DNA from: Ottelia alismoides
Taxonomy: Eukaryota; Streptophyta; Magnoliopsida; Alismatales; Hydrocharitaceae
Length of the DNA stretch: 64,000 bases
Assembly: GCA_037367405.1 (NCBI GenBank)
Contig: JAZKJV010009775.1
Location: 1,054,001 to 1,118,000 of the forward strand
Reading direction: 5' to 3'
The notes under the pieces are model-generated. The model searched no databases. It was given only the letters and a program-made list of their open reading frames with translations, and was not told the DNA's origin. The position numbers and the translations under genes are program-made. Below, one piece after another: positions 33,831 through 45,153 of the stretch (positions within the stretch are counted from its first letter, which is position 1; each line of letters opens with the position of its first letter).

Positions 33831-36800
33831 CACATCATTGTCACATGATCTTCGTCCTCCTATTGATCTTTAAAGGGTTAATTTTCAGTATTAGAAATCT
33901 TAATAAACCATTCATTAATTTTCTAATTTAGTGGAGTCCACTAGATGTTATATTACTATATGAAATATATCCATCATAACTTTCTATCATAGGTTTACTC
34001 CAGAATTCGTGTTTATTTCAAACATTTAGAAATAAACTATTAGTGTATTCTAATATCCATGTCACAGAGACATTCTCTAAGACTAAGGGCTCCCACTGAA
34101 AATATGAAGTCTATTGATCCAACGAAAATTGTTGCAACAATTGCATTAGTTCGAACATGTATGACTATTAAACCTTAAGATCGAATTTCTATTATTCTAA
34201 TACATATGCAACCAATTGCAAGTGTCATTAGAAGATTGAGATAAAATTATTAGACTTTATCTTATCAAATAAGTAAGTCAATTTCAATGATTATATGTAG
34301 ATTATTCCGATGTATTATCTGAGTCATTCTCTAAGGATTCTAGATAGATTTGACGGTCATACTATCAACACATCAACTTATTGCAGTATTGGCATTCATC
34401 CAACTCTTTGGATGTCATATGGAAGTCAGAGAAGTACAATCAATTTTTTGACTTTCCTTCTTACTTGGGTCCAACCCATGCTTCCACTGCGCTCCCTTTA
34501 TCTATAAACAACCATTGCTTAAGGCAAAGGATCTCTTACGTTGAATTCAAAAGATTTCAATATAAGAGTATTTCAACATTTATACATGCTTCATTCAATT
34601 CATACATTATGAATATTATGAAGCTTCATGAATGACAAGAGTATAGACAGTAGAATAATGACACTCATTATATCTACATCCTAAACTCTTAACACATTGG
34701 TTCAGGTAGGTACTCAAATATTTTGAGTACATCATCTCTTATAGAGATACCATTCTGCATGATGTAGAGAACCATGTCATTCATGATTAAATGTTGAGAG
34801 CGCATATGTATGTCAGAACATCTTCTTCGAGTATATAAGGATTATTTGATAATTACGATCATCATCGACATGTCACTTCCAAAGTACATTCGATGAGATG
34901 AAGACTATAAAGACATACAAACCATAGGGTTGTAGTCCTATTGTTTATTTAATTCTCATTCCACATTATTATGAGGAAACTTGTACATTGCAACCACATG
35001 CATTATATGTTCAACCGTAAGTACAATATCTTCATCATGGATCCCATCCATGGTATTTTACTGGTTATTATTGAGTATAACATTGAGTGGGTTTAATGAA
35101 GAATTATCTGAAATAAGAAATTTGCATAAGTGCATATATTTATGTATATATATACATATTTTACTTTGATTTAGGAGTTTTTATATCAAAGTTGTCTTGC
35201 CTAGTCATCAATGAAAGTTCAATCCCTTAATAACTTTCAATGTAAGGATATACATACCATTACATGTCAAGCAAGATCTGGGATCTCCTTCCTTATCTTT
35301 ATTACATCCCAATAATATGAGAACTATAACTCCGATAAAAAGAAGCGGGAACACATTCTGCCTTGCAAGTCCAACTTGCTTTTCCCAGTTTGGTCTTTAA
35401 CACCCGGGCCCACAACCCCTAAGGTGATGTTGATCCATCATTAATTGAACCAATCGTCAACAGGAATACAACTCGCTATGCGCAATCCAATATCGCCCCA
35501 ATAATATGAGGACCCAATATTGGGGTCAATACGCATACGTCATGACTCTTTCGAGAAGGGAAGAGCCCGATCCAGATGCGCTTGCATACAGGAGCTGTCA
35601 CTTCGGACAGGCGTCTCCTACATACAATCTCTAGCGACGGAACCCTCCGCCTTGATGGGAGATCATGGATGTTACTTATGTGATCCTTCATATCATATTA
35701 AAATTCTAATTAACTATCATGAATCATATTCATTATGATTAATTCTTCCAAGGGAAATAACATCTTTATTCATAATAGAGTGCTTTAATTTAATTGGATT
35801 CCAATTGATCTAATCATATTAAATTAACGATCCACTTAATATCCAACAAACAATCTTTATTGTTACTTGAAATATGGTATTATCTCAAATACGTATTATT
35901 CTGAATTTTAATAATTAGAAAAATATACCATGATCTCTCCTGCATTGTCAATTCCCTACCCACTGTCATGTCCAGTACCGACGGGAGTGGGATAGACCGC
36001 ACACAATGCAACCTGCTACCCCAACGCTCCTTAAATAGACACCATATCCACCTCGGGAAAAGATAATGCCAAATTGATCATTGTGTACTTGAGATTATAA
36101 TCTGTCTTTCAACCGAAGTTATACCATATATAATAATAATCAAAACATTTTTGATTAACATTATAATGAGATTTTCTACACAAATCCCAAATCCTATTCA
36201 AGCAACATGTTTGTTGGAAAGTAGATTGTGTAACCAATTGTGATCTAGATCATATCTAATCAATTATTTGTTAAGGTAATGTCATTTAAGGAAATAATTA
36301 TCATAAAATATTTCACAAATATCACAATTATTTCAGGAAATTAAATCGTTCAAGTCCACTAATTAATTAAATGACAATCACAAGGTTCTTGATTAGGAAA
36401 GTAACTTCCAGTAGTGACCCACACTTACTAAAATTAGCATATCTCAATCAATTTAAATCCAAATTAAGCAAAGTAAGTTTCCAAAGTTTTCTAATTTGAT
36501 TAACAGAAGTCATTTGCATGCATTTCTAGGCATTTCTAATCTGCATATATTCCTTAATTACATTAAGATTCACAGTCCCCGAAATAGTGGATACATGTTC
36601 ACTAATTTGATCATAACTTGAGCAAACGGATTCGAAATCACGCAAATTCAAATCCTACGGTTTCCTTATTTAATGAGGAACACAAACCAGATTTTATTTT
36701 TGTGTTTAAATAATTTCAACTGGTCTGAAATAATCACAAAACAAAGATGCGAAAATGAAATGTGATAAAACTTTTGCAATCCTAACGAACCCAAGTCGGC

Positions 36801-36836
36801 TTAGGTTATGGATCATATCTGAAACCTTAGACCTAA
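33831..36836 (-). other. copia A: gag region and leader, unreadable
   Basis: Collinear with 20381-23353 of C. I see no readable gag or protease. The GC-rich islands at 35335-35690 and 35930-36065 stay recognisably similar to those of C. Confidence 0.55.
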
Positions 36837-36849
36837 GGCTCTGATACCA
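36837..36849 (-). other. primer-binding site of copia A (initiator Met tRNA)
   Basis: The minus strand reads TGGTATCAGAGCC two bases from the LTR edge at 36852. Confidence 0.9.
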
Positions 36850-36851
36850 CT

Positions 36852-39493
36852 TGATGGATATGGCTAAATCCTTAAGAACATCACAAATGTGTGAGGATCG
36901 CATTGTATGTGATTGGGAGCGACTAGTCGTACTAATTGCTTGGTGCAGCGGAAATTAAAATTTTTCATGTGACGAAACCACATGATCCAAGAACACTTCT
37001 CAGATAATTTCATCTAAACCACAAACAAGTAATAAGATTACCTCTTGATGCGTGACCACGATCGAGTCTCTAAACGAAGTGACCTCCTGTCTCAAGTCTG
37101 ATCCGATGGAGGATACGCTTGCGAGTGTGTTGATGAAACATGTGCTCCTCACAATCCATGTTTATAATCCAAGCGGTGAATCTATTGACCTCGACACACG
37201 AGATTTGACGTCTTCTTCACAGTGAGGCACGCGGAAGGAGATGGAGATTCACGAGCAATCTAACCGACAACATAACGACGACGCTGTGGCGATGGAGACT
37301 CTCTCTAGGGCATCCATGGTGGACGGCCATGAGAGAGGAAGAAAGATGGCATGTAGAGAGAGAGAGAGCCTTGTATTTATCATTAGCATATGAAGAGCAA
37401 GGGGTGCCCTTCTATTTATAATATTTTGGGATCCATGGATCTCAATCCATGGACAACACGAATCCAACGACGCTCATTGATTTGTGTTTCTTTTAATGGC
37501 CAAGATCTTTGTTGGTAAAAAACCAACAACAATTAATTTAATTTATATTAAATAAATATTGATAAATCAATATAATTTAATGCCAAAATAAATCAATCAA
37601 ATATGGAGATAATGGGAGAGAGAGAGTTCCTCCTTCCATATAAATTGAGTGGACGGCCACCCTTTCCTAATAGGAAGTGGTGGTCGTCCCTTCCTTCCAA
37701 TATGGAAAGGACATCGCCAATGTAATCTCCTTAGATTACATTATTCCACGTATCTCCAATTTTACAACAACAATTGTTTTAAATTATTCTACAAAAATAA
37801 TTCATAATTATTTTGTGAATATTACAATCTTGCAATTGAAAATTTGTGAATCACATTCACAACTCAAAATAAAATGTGAATTACATTTTCAATTTAATGT
37901 CCAATGTGAATCCAATTCACATCACCATTTAGTTAACAAATGTAAATTACAAATAACTCCCTCTTATATATTATAAAACACATTTATAATATATGATTAA
38001 TATGATAGTACTATCCACATTATTCATATCCATGATAATAAAATCACAATTAATCATCTTGGATCTCTTATTCTCATATACTCAAAAAATAAGAATCACA
38101 TTCACATTATTTACATCTTTGATTATTAAATCACAATTAATTATCTTTGATAACTCTCTTTATAATATGAATCAAATCCATATTATTCATGATAATTAAA
38201 TCACATTTAATTATCAATTTTCTCAATGTCCGGATATATAATATCAATAATGAAATTATCCTGAACTCTTTTAAGGATAATGCGCTTTCTCCGCGGATAC
38301 TTGGAGATAAGAACATGGTGATTGTATTGTTCCACGTATAGTGACTTGGATATTAAGATCACATCTTAAATCCAGATCTCGGGCCTCCCATAGGTGCTTG
38401 ATTAAATCAAGACTGCAAATCTAATATTCGCTTTGCATCTGAATAACTTTAGATCAATGCCCAACATCTGGACCAAGATTAGATTACTTCTCTACTGAGA
38501 GAGAGTCACTAAAATCCAGACCTGTTAAATCACTCTCTAGGAATGGCAGCGTCATGATTATACAACTGTTTATGTCACATCGCCCTCAGGTATTCCTAAT
38601 ACCTGTACATCATGCATACAGGAAGACCCATAATAATCCCGAAGTATAAGATCAATTTTACACTGTCTACTTAAAGGATTTATAATTAAGTTTTTCATTC
38701 GATCATTTGGAGTTGGTATCAATCATATAATTTCCAAAAGCATATATCATACCTAGGCGTTGATCATATACTTTCCAAAAGCATATATCAAACCTTACGA
38801 ATTCAGTCAAGCTTCCAAAGCGAGACGACCGCACGTAGAATTTGATTCTTCCCAATATCTCATGAGTGAGCTCATGTCTTCCAGTTCAGTAAATGAACCT
38901 GTATGATTCCTTTGAGAGATCGTATTACTCATATGCCCTTATATACACACAAGCGTGCCGGTGTATAGACCTTGATTAGATCATTAACCTATTGGTCTGC
39001 CAAATGTACATACTCAGACATATAGTAACACATCTGTCTCTGGTCAGAGGATGAGTGCCTATATCGTGACAGTATATGACATAGGACTTTGGTTATCTCG
39101 ATCTCGTTAAGTCAACTCTTTGACCTAACTTATCTAACACCTCTGAATCTCTATTCCTATGCAGAGGACCTGCATCAAGAGGATAGTTAGATATCAACCT
39201 TTAGAAAAAGGATTGCCATCTCCTTCTTAGGTTGGAAATCCTCTCTTAATAATCATTTGGCGGTGCTTGATGAATCCTCAATCTAACTCTTTAGATATTC
39301 ATCATAGCACCAGCCTCTATGATTCCATAATTGAATCAACAGATGTATGATCATCAAGATGGCCATGGTAGATAACCCTAATTATAAAAGGGACCTATTA
39401 TGCAAATTGGTTATTCTTTATTTCAGATCAGGGAATGATATTTGCAATAACATTTATTTCATAATGGTTTGTCGTGGACTCGCATGTCCAACA
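36852..39493 (-). repeat. 5' LTR of copia A
   Basis: 2642 bp, TGATGGATATGG to CATGTCCAACA on the plus strand. Clearly diverged from the C LTRs. It contains a GA microsatellite near 37352-37366 and a TATA box. Confidence 0.9.
37413..37420 (-). promoter_or_regulatory. TATA box of copia A 5' LTR
   Basis: The sense strand reads TATAAATA, placed as in G and C. Confidence 0.55.
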
Positions 39494-39940
39494 CATTCTC
39501 TCTCTACTCGATTGTGGACCCAACAAGACATGACCTTAGAAGGAAATACCCCCCTCCTTGAGGAAAGAGTATCTAGATGATGAACTAATGGGAGTGTGCT
39601 ATTGGGATGGGCGTTTTGTTCTCTTCTTTAAGTAGGAAGAGCTAACACAATTCACACACGGTACAAATTAAAATCAATGTTGATAGAGTTAGTAATATGG
39701 ATAAGTGGATCTGAGTTGCTGCTGAGTTGAACCTAAATAAGGATTTGTAATACTTGAGGACTGTTGAGATTAAAATCCTAATCCTAGTTAAGGTTCTAAA
39801 AAAAATGCTTGTTTTAGGCTCAACCGAGCTCTTTCCTTTGTCTGTTCTCATGAATTATTTTAGGAAAACAAATTCATTCTAACTTTCTTTCATTTCTCCT
39901 TATTTTTCAAATAAGTGTTAGCCAAGGTACTAGCATGTTT
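39494..39940 (+). other. 3' noncoding tail of gypsy F
   Basis: There is no coding frame. It ends in a stem-loop-like TGTTAG/CTAGCA pair (39916-39935, one wobble) placed like the pre-PPT stems of B, D and E. It is interpreted as the end of a plus-strand gypsy element interrupted by A. Confidence 0.5.
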
Positions 39941-39952
39941 AAGTATAGGGGG
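39941..39952 (+). other. polypurine tract of gypsy F
   Basis: AAGTATAGGGGG, the same core as in B and in the hairpin arms of D and E. Confidence 0.65.
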
Positions 39953-41400
39953 TTCATGAGCACATGATTCATTAACACTTATGTCGCATTTTGTCTTAAA
40001 ATCCTTAACAAATGCATGTAAATATTCATTAATTTTCATTTCTTATCAAAACATCATTCATAAATAAAAATGTATTTTTATGCATCAAAAACATGTAAAT
40101 AAATAAAGAATCAAAAGAAAGAAAATAAAAGAGAGGTGACTGTAAATATGTATATATGTATAGTGTGACTAATAAATATATATAACTGAAGGATATATTT
40201 ATATAACCTAACCCTCGAGACCAACTCAGAATGGATTGGTCAACAAATAAATAAGTAAGGGGATAAAGAAGAAAATCACAAAAAGAAGTATGCACTCTAT
40301 ACATTATTCATTATTTACTCAATAATTATTAATTTATTTTTATATATTTTCACCAAACTCTTCGCCTATTTATTTCTAAAAATGTATATAAAAATAAATC
40401 CTAAAAAATTCCAACCTGTATATATGTCAAGAAATCCAACTTTCAAATTGTCAATTTCTCAACTTCTGAAAATCAAAACATCATATGAACTCTAATTTCT
40501 CTCTACTTACCTTTAAAGTTAATAAAATAATATTGTATAATTAATGAAGGATATTTCACTAAAATCAGAGTCTACTTGCAAAAAATCCGCTTTTAGACCT
40601 AATGACAATTGCGTTTCTAAGCTATTTATTTTATTCAGAACATGCTATTTATAATTTTAGTGATTCTATAATTTTTATAATATTTTTGACCTCATAGATG
40701 ATGTATAATTATTTCAAATTTTTTTGATAATATTTAATATTTTAAATAAATAAAAAACTTTGATTTATAGATGAATTTGAACTACCTCACATATACATGT
40801 ATTTTTTATTTACAACTAAATAAAATTATTAGAATTCAGGAAAAATCACATAACTCTTTTTAACTATTCTATTAATTAATAAAATACAAAAATAATGTGT
40901 TATTTATGAAATTATCGAACTAAAAATCAAAATCATGTTTATCAAGCATACTATATAATTATTTATTAATATTATATTTTTATTTCAATAAATATTTATT
41001 ATTTAAAAAATAAATTTTACAATAAATAAGTATATTTAATTATTTATATTTATTATTCATTATTTACTAATTAATTTACTAGTAATTTATCATTCCAGCC
41101 TACTTGGTGCTGACACGTGTCAGCACCTGGGGCTTTTTCCTCAAGAAGTAGTAGTTGGAAGTATTCCAACCACTCAACTTCTCCCATTTACTCTCACGCC
41201 ACCTTTCACCAAAACTTCCATCTTCAACCTCCATCCTAATTTCCTAACATCCAAGACTAACGCCTGCCTTGGATTCCTACCAAACTCCCGCCATCTTCCC
41301 TATTTATTGATCAAAACTTTGTTCATTCAAAACAACTTTCCTTCACCAGAATTAAACTAGATGACTACCCTCCTTCCTCACATCTCTCCACCCGCCTACC
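39953..41400 (+). repeat. partial LTR of gypsy F
   Basis: It follows the polypurine tract and opens TTCATGAGCACATGATTC. The AT-rich U3 (to about 41090) leads into a palindrome, a CT-rich stretch and a TATA-like CTATTTATTG near 41303. Words such as AAATGCATGTAAATA resemble the U3 of D read in its own sense, so F and D are probably related families. The right edge is not defined. From about 41430 the text reads as D in the other orientation. Confidence 0.55.
41106..41127. promoter_or_regulatory. 22-base G-box palindrome in LTR F
   Basis: GGTGCTGACAC followed by its exact reverse complement, with CACGTG in the centre. Located about 1.16 kb into the LTR and about 190 bases before the TATA-like box. 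Confidence 0.7.
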
Positions 41401-41689
41401 AGAACTCACATGTGTGAACACGTGCCTGGTAGGGACCAAAACATAAATCACAAAAATCCCATGGGCTGACTTGCAGTTTATCCAGAAATATTATAACTAC
41501 AATAAAATGTTTATGGACCTAACCGAAACAACAAGAAACACATGGCGTCCTCTGCAAAATGACCACGCCTCATGTGCACCTGTCACGTGAGGTGACGTGG
41601 ACGGGGACCCAGATGTAATAATGGATAGTTCAGGGAGCATGTTGTAAATTTTACAAAAAATAATTAAACTGCAGATAAATGATTCAATA

Positions 41690-42076
41690 TTAAACAGAAT
41701 ATACAAAAGGAATGAGGGTTACATTGCAAAAAACCCGGGAGCAGGCAATCGGACGGCAGGGCGCCTCCCACTTGCCACGTGTCGACACGAGGGCTCGCGA
41801 AGACGATTCGGTATGGATGGCCAAGATTATATGATCCCCTGCATATCTGACGGTGCTGAGCGGGGCTTGATCATACGACAACTGGTAGATCTGGGTAGTG
41901 GAGAATAATCTGATGACAGAGAAGCTATCGGGAAGAACGGGGAAGAACGTCGGCGAGCCGAGCTTCCCCACCCCCGATCCTCCTCCTCCGTAGCTCTTGA
42001 AGGCCCCAAAATTGTTACGGGTGTTCTTGACGAGGTCCTCTAGTGCCTTGAAGCAACAAAAGTCATCGGCGTGCAC
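41690..42076 (-). other. 128-codon open frame in LTR D leader
   Basis: The frame reads DDFCCFKALEDLVKNTRN, then a Gly-rich run, then SPTFFPVLPDSFSV. A splice-acceptor-like T-rich tract ending GTAG lies about 95 bases upstream on the sense strand (around 42170-42180). I do not recognise the protein. It may be a captured host exon or a chance frame in GC-rich DNA. No homologous frame exists in the LTRs of B or E. Confidence 0.25.
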
Positions 42077-42834
42077 CGGTGTTCTCGTACTGAGGCGGCG
42101 AAGCTAGGGGATCCAGGCTCCTCCGCTGAGCTCCAAAACCTGCTCCAGGTGCGAGGATAAGCACGAGACCTACAAAAAAAGGGTGAAGGGGTCGAGGTCA
42201 AACTGCCTCGACCCCGCAGTAGGGTGGAATGGGCGGGTGGAGCGTCTGCGATGGTCGACGTTGGCCGGCAGAACTCGAAGCTTAGCAGGACTTAGATCGA
42301 GAGGAAATCGTAATGTTTTTAGATGAACTCGATGATAGAGACACGTACGGATCAACTACGGATATCCTAAGGGCTTAAAGGAACGCACAGAAAGAAGAAA
42401 AACCATCGAGGTGGCGCCAGTGACTAGCTTTGGCAACCCTACTCCGACAAGCTGGATCGGCTCGATTTGGCACCCTCGCGGCCTCCCGAAGAACGCAATC
42501 GATTCCTGCTGTCACCAGGAAGATTATCGAGCGTGTAGGTCTAGGTTGGACGGTGGAAGAGTGATCAAAAGTCAAAGGAAACCCAGGGGGTAGGTTTTAT
42601 GCATGTTGACGAGCAGCTCCCAAGAACGATGCTTATCTCTCGATGCAGCGATACAATCTCAAAGAAAAGAGGCTAGCATGAATCCTCGATGCAAGGGGAG
42701 ATAAAGTCAAGAAGGGGGCAGGTAGATTTGATGAAATACCAAACCTACGAAATCTGTGAATCGGAGCAAAAACCAATGTCTGACATAGATCAGACCTCGA
42801 TTAGAGAGTTTACCGAGGTCAACCAACGGAATGA

Positions 42835-42862
42835 TCTGGTTGGTCCACGTGGACCAACCAGA
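42835..42862. promoter_or_regulatory. 28-base G-box palindrome in LTR D
   Basis: TCTGGTTGGTCCAC followed by its exact reverse complement, centred on CACGTG. It is 1.16 kb from the LTR start, the same offset as in F. Confidence 0.75.
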
Positions 42863-44006
42863 AAATTCCTTGCAAAAATGCTTTGTAAATTAGATTAAAA
42901 GTTATAAACGATTCAATTAATTTTTGGTGAAAAATGGAAAATATTTATTATTTTCTAAAGTATTTTATTATGATTTTTATTTAGTTTATAGAGGTTTAAA
43001 ATTATAAGTTCCCTTTTTAAGGGCTATATAGGTATATTTATATATATTTTTTAATATTTTATTTTTATTTGTATATTTAATTTTATTAATTTTGTTTATT
43101 ATTTTATAAATTTATAACTTAATTTTATACAGTTAAATATGTATTTCTTATTTTTCTAATGTATCATGTACAATTAGATAAATATAAGTATAAATTGTAT
43201 AGGTATACTTCTTGGTATTATACCTATGTATTTCATACAAGTATTTTCTTTTTATGTTTTATTTAGTGTTTTATTCTTATTTTAATAGGTAGATATATTA
43301 CAAATAATATTTACAAAATTATAAAAATACAAAATTACAAAAATAATGAATAATAAATAGAATGAATATTTTAATCAGTATAGTTATACAACAAGAGTCT
43401 AAAACTCAAATTTCAAACCGTAACTCCAAAAAATTCGAAATCACCTTCATTAAATAGCTTATTAAAAGTTATCTACAATTAATAGGCTTTTGATACATTT
43501 CGAGTTTTTTTAGAGATACAGGTCTGGGAAGTTGGGATTTTGGATTCTTATTGGGATCATAACTTTTTATCTGTACATTATTTTTACGTGAAATCAATTT
43601 TGTATTTTTTTATTTAATTATCTACAATTTTATATACAAAGTTTCTTTATTTGAAGTAGAAAAAGTGGAACCAAAAATAGGTCCCAAAAATGAATGAAAA
43701 TGAATAAAATAAAATGTTTTTTATTGGTTTTGTGGCCCTTATCTCCCCCTACTTTATTCCTTGTCGACCTAGTCATCGACATGTCTAGGTCTCGGGGTTT
43801 TGGGTCATAAAATATTTGCAACATGTTATTCTTTTTCTTTTTTTTTATTTATTCTATAATTTTGGCAGTAAAAATAGTGTTTGATACGTTATTTACACGC
43901 TACTGCATGAATACTAAAATGCCTAAATTAAGGGTATTTACACGCATTTACTATGGTTCTTAAGGCCAAAATGATAGAATAAAGATGATGAAACAAAGAT
44001 TCATCA

Positions 44007-44037
44007 TCCCCCTATGCCTTTGCTAGTCCCTAGCAAA
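44007..44037 (-). other. polypurine tract and pre-PPT stem-loop of gypsy D
   Basis: The sense strand has arms TTTGCTAG and CTAGCAAA (8 bp, 3-base loop; 44019-44037), then GGCATAGGGGGA, then the LTR start. Confidence 0.75.
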
Positions 44038-44530
44038 CACTTATGCAATAAGTGCATAAAAAGAAAAACAAAGAAAAGAAAAAGAAGCAAATGGATTTAA
44101 TTTAATGCTCAAACTTGCCTTCACGAAATCAAAGTTTGGAGCTTAAGTCGGACCTTTCAAATTTTAGTGTGGGCGGAACCTTAATGGGAATCAAATTTGA
44201 AATCCAACATCCTTCGAGAACCCCAAAACTCTGCTCAAGTCTCCTCAATAGCCAGGTCAGAAATATTTCAACTCATATGCTCACAAATAAATTTTTTAAA
44301 ACAACATGTTTTACAAAGTTTGAAAATATCTAACAAAATGTTTTCCAAATAGTTTTCAAAATATTTTACAAAAGGATTTTCAAACTATTTTTCAACATTT
44401 TGCAAAAAAATATTTTCACCTGATTTATTAACCAAAAAATACAAAAAAGAATTTGAGGAATAATAACATCATTTTATTAAAATTTTTAATGAATTTAATT
44501 AGTATACTTAGCCATATAATAAAAATACAA

Positions 44531-44650
44531 AAGTATGAGTTATGGCTAAAGTATATACGCAGTATATATGACCCCCCTATACTTAGCTTCAGCTATGTCC
44601 TCATAGATCAGAGATAAAAAGAGAAGACATAACTTGTACAGAGTATAAGA
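44531..44650 (-). other. PPT-linked stem-loop with alternative pairing (gypsy D)
   Basis: On the sense strand the 5' arm is ACAAGTTATGTC (complement of 44626-44637) and the 3' arm is GACATAGCTGAAGCTAAG running into TATAGGGGGG (complement of 44573-44598). The downstream partner is CATAACTCATACTT (complement of 44531-44544). Relative to B, the change GCTATG to GTTATG in the arm is matched by CATAGC to CATAAC in the partner, a compensatory pair. The outer stem is weakened in D. Confidence 0.55.
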
Positions 44651-44705
44651 AAATCTAAAGAATAAATGAATGAATAAATAAATAAATGAGATGTTGATCG
44701 TCCCC

Positions 44706-45086
44706 CTATACTTAGGATCAAATAATCCTAAGTATAGCAGATTGTACACAGAGTAAGGAGGGTCAAGGGTGGGAATGAACATATCGTACTCATACTGTCT
44801 CCTCCTATACTTCGGTGAGATATCCCTAAGTATAGAAAAGAAGAGGAGACAATGGAGAGGATCGAAGAATGAAAGAACTCAGGGTGCCCACCCCCATATA
44901 CATAGGACAAAGTACGTCCTAAGTAAAGAAGACCGACAAAAAGGGGCGACACCTTTTTGGTAGAAAAATATAATTGAAAAGGAAAAGAAGAAAAGAAGAA
45001 AAGAAGAAAAGAGATGAAGATGGAGGAAGAACAACTCGGGATGTACATCCCCCCTACACTTAGGATAAAGTGCATCCTAAGTGTAG
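44706..45086 (-). repeat. array of PPT-like hairpins (gypsy D)
   Basis: Perfect 13-bp stems lie at 44706-44737 (arms CTATACTTAGGAT/ATCCTAAGTATAG, 6-base loop) and 45054-45086 (CTACACTTAGGAT/ATCCTAAGTGTAG, 7-base loop). Imperfect copies lie at 44805-44835 and 44897-44925. On the sense strand each 3' arm continues into a G run, imitating the element's own primer tract. The T:A to C:G change between the two perfect copies is compensatory. Confidence 0.7.
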
Positions 45087-45153
45087 CAATGATGAAGGGG
45101 ATGACATCTTAGTGTAGAATAAGAGAGGAAAGAAAGAAAAGAAGAAAAATCAT

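Larger units (their letters stand above)
3405..39493 (-). mobile_element. Ty1/copia element A, host of gypsy B
   Basis: This is a minus-strand copia element. Its 5' LTR is on the right (36852-39493), preceded on the sense strand's downstream side by an initiator-Met primer-binding site. Its interior is split by gypsy B (6387-32720), and its 3' LTR on the left is truncated (3405-5175). It is the same family as C, which shows the uninterrupted arrangement. The two LTRs differ by about 9-10% in the stretch I aligned (about 260 bases from 3411 and 37730), which makes A older than B and C. The pol reading frames are broken. The left end lacks roughly 0.85 kb of LTR, so no target duplication can be checked. 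Confidence 0.85.
41401..44006 (-). repeat. 3' LTR of gypsy D
   Basis: The sense-strand start at 44006 is TGATGAATC, with the 21-base LTR-start hairpin (43986-44006, arms TGATGAA/TTCATCA). It has an AT-rich U3 of about 1.15 kb, then a 28-base palindrome, then a GC-rich leader (42600-41700). The far end is placed near 41400 by change of style only. No partner LTR is in the window. Confidence 0.65.
44038..45153 (-). other. 3' noncoding region of gypsy D with hairpin array
   Basis: This is noncoding DNA between integrase and the polypurine tract. It holds one complex stem-loop and at least three simpler hairpins between 44531 and 45086. The rest is A-rich with GAA-rich stretches (44980-45020, 45120-45150). 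Confidence 0.7.

Noticed and set aside
1..39493. LTR G and LTR A as the two LTRs of a single element
   Set aside because: They are in opposite orientation, and A has its own 5' LTR with a primer-binding site at 36837-36849.
39494..44006. the whole stretch as one 4-kb LTR
   Set aside because: The left end starts after a plus-strand polypurine tract and the right end starts after a minus-strand one, so two LTRs in opposite orientation must meet inside it.
44706..45086. hairpin array as a CRISPR array
   Set aside because: Units are inverted repeats with irregular spacing in a plant retrotransposon 3' region, with no constant direct repeat or spacer size.
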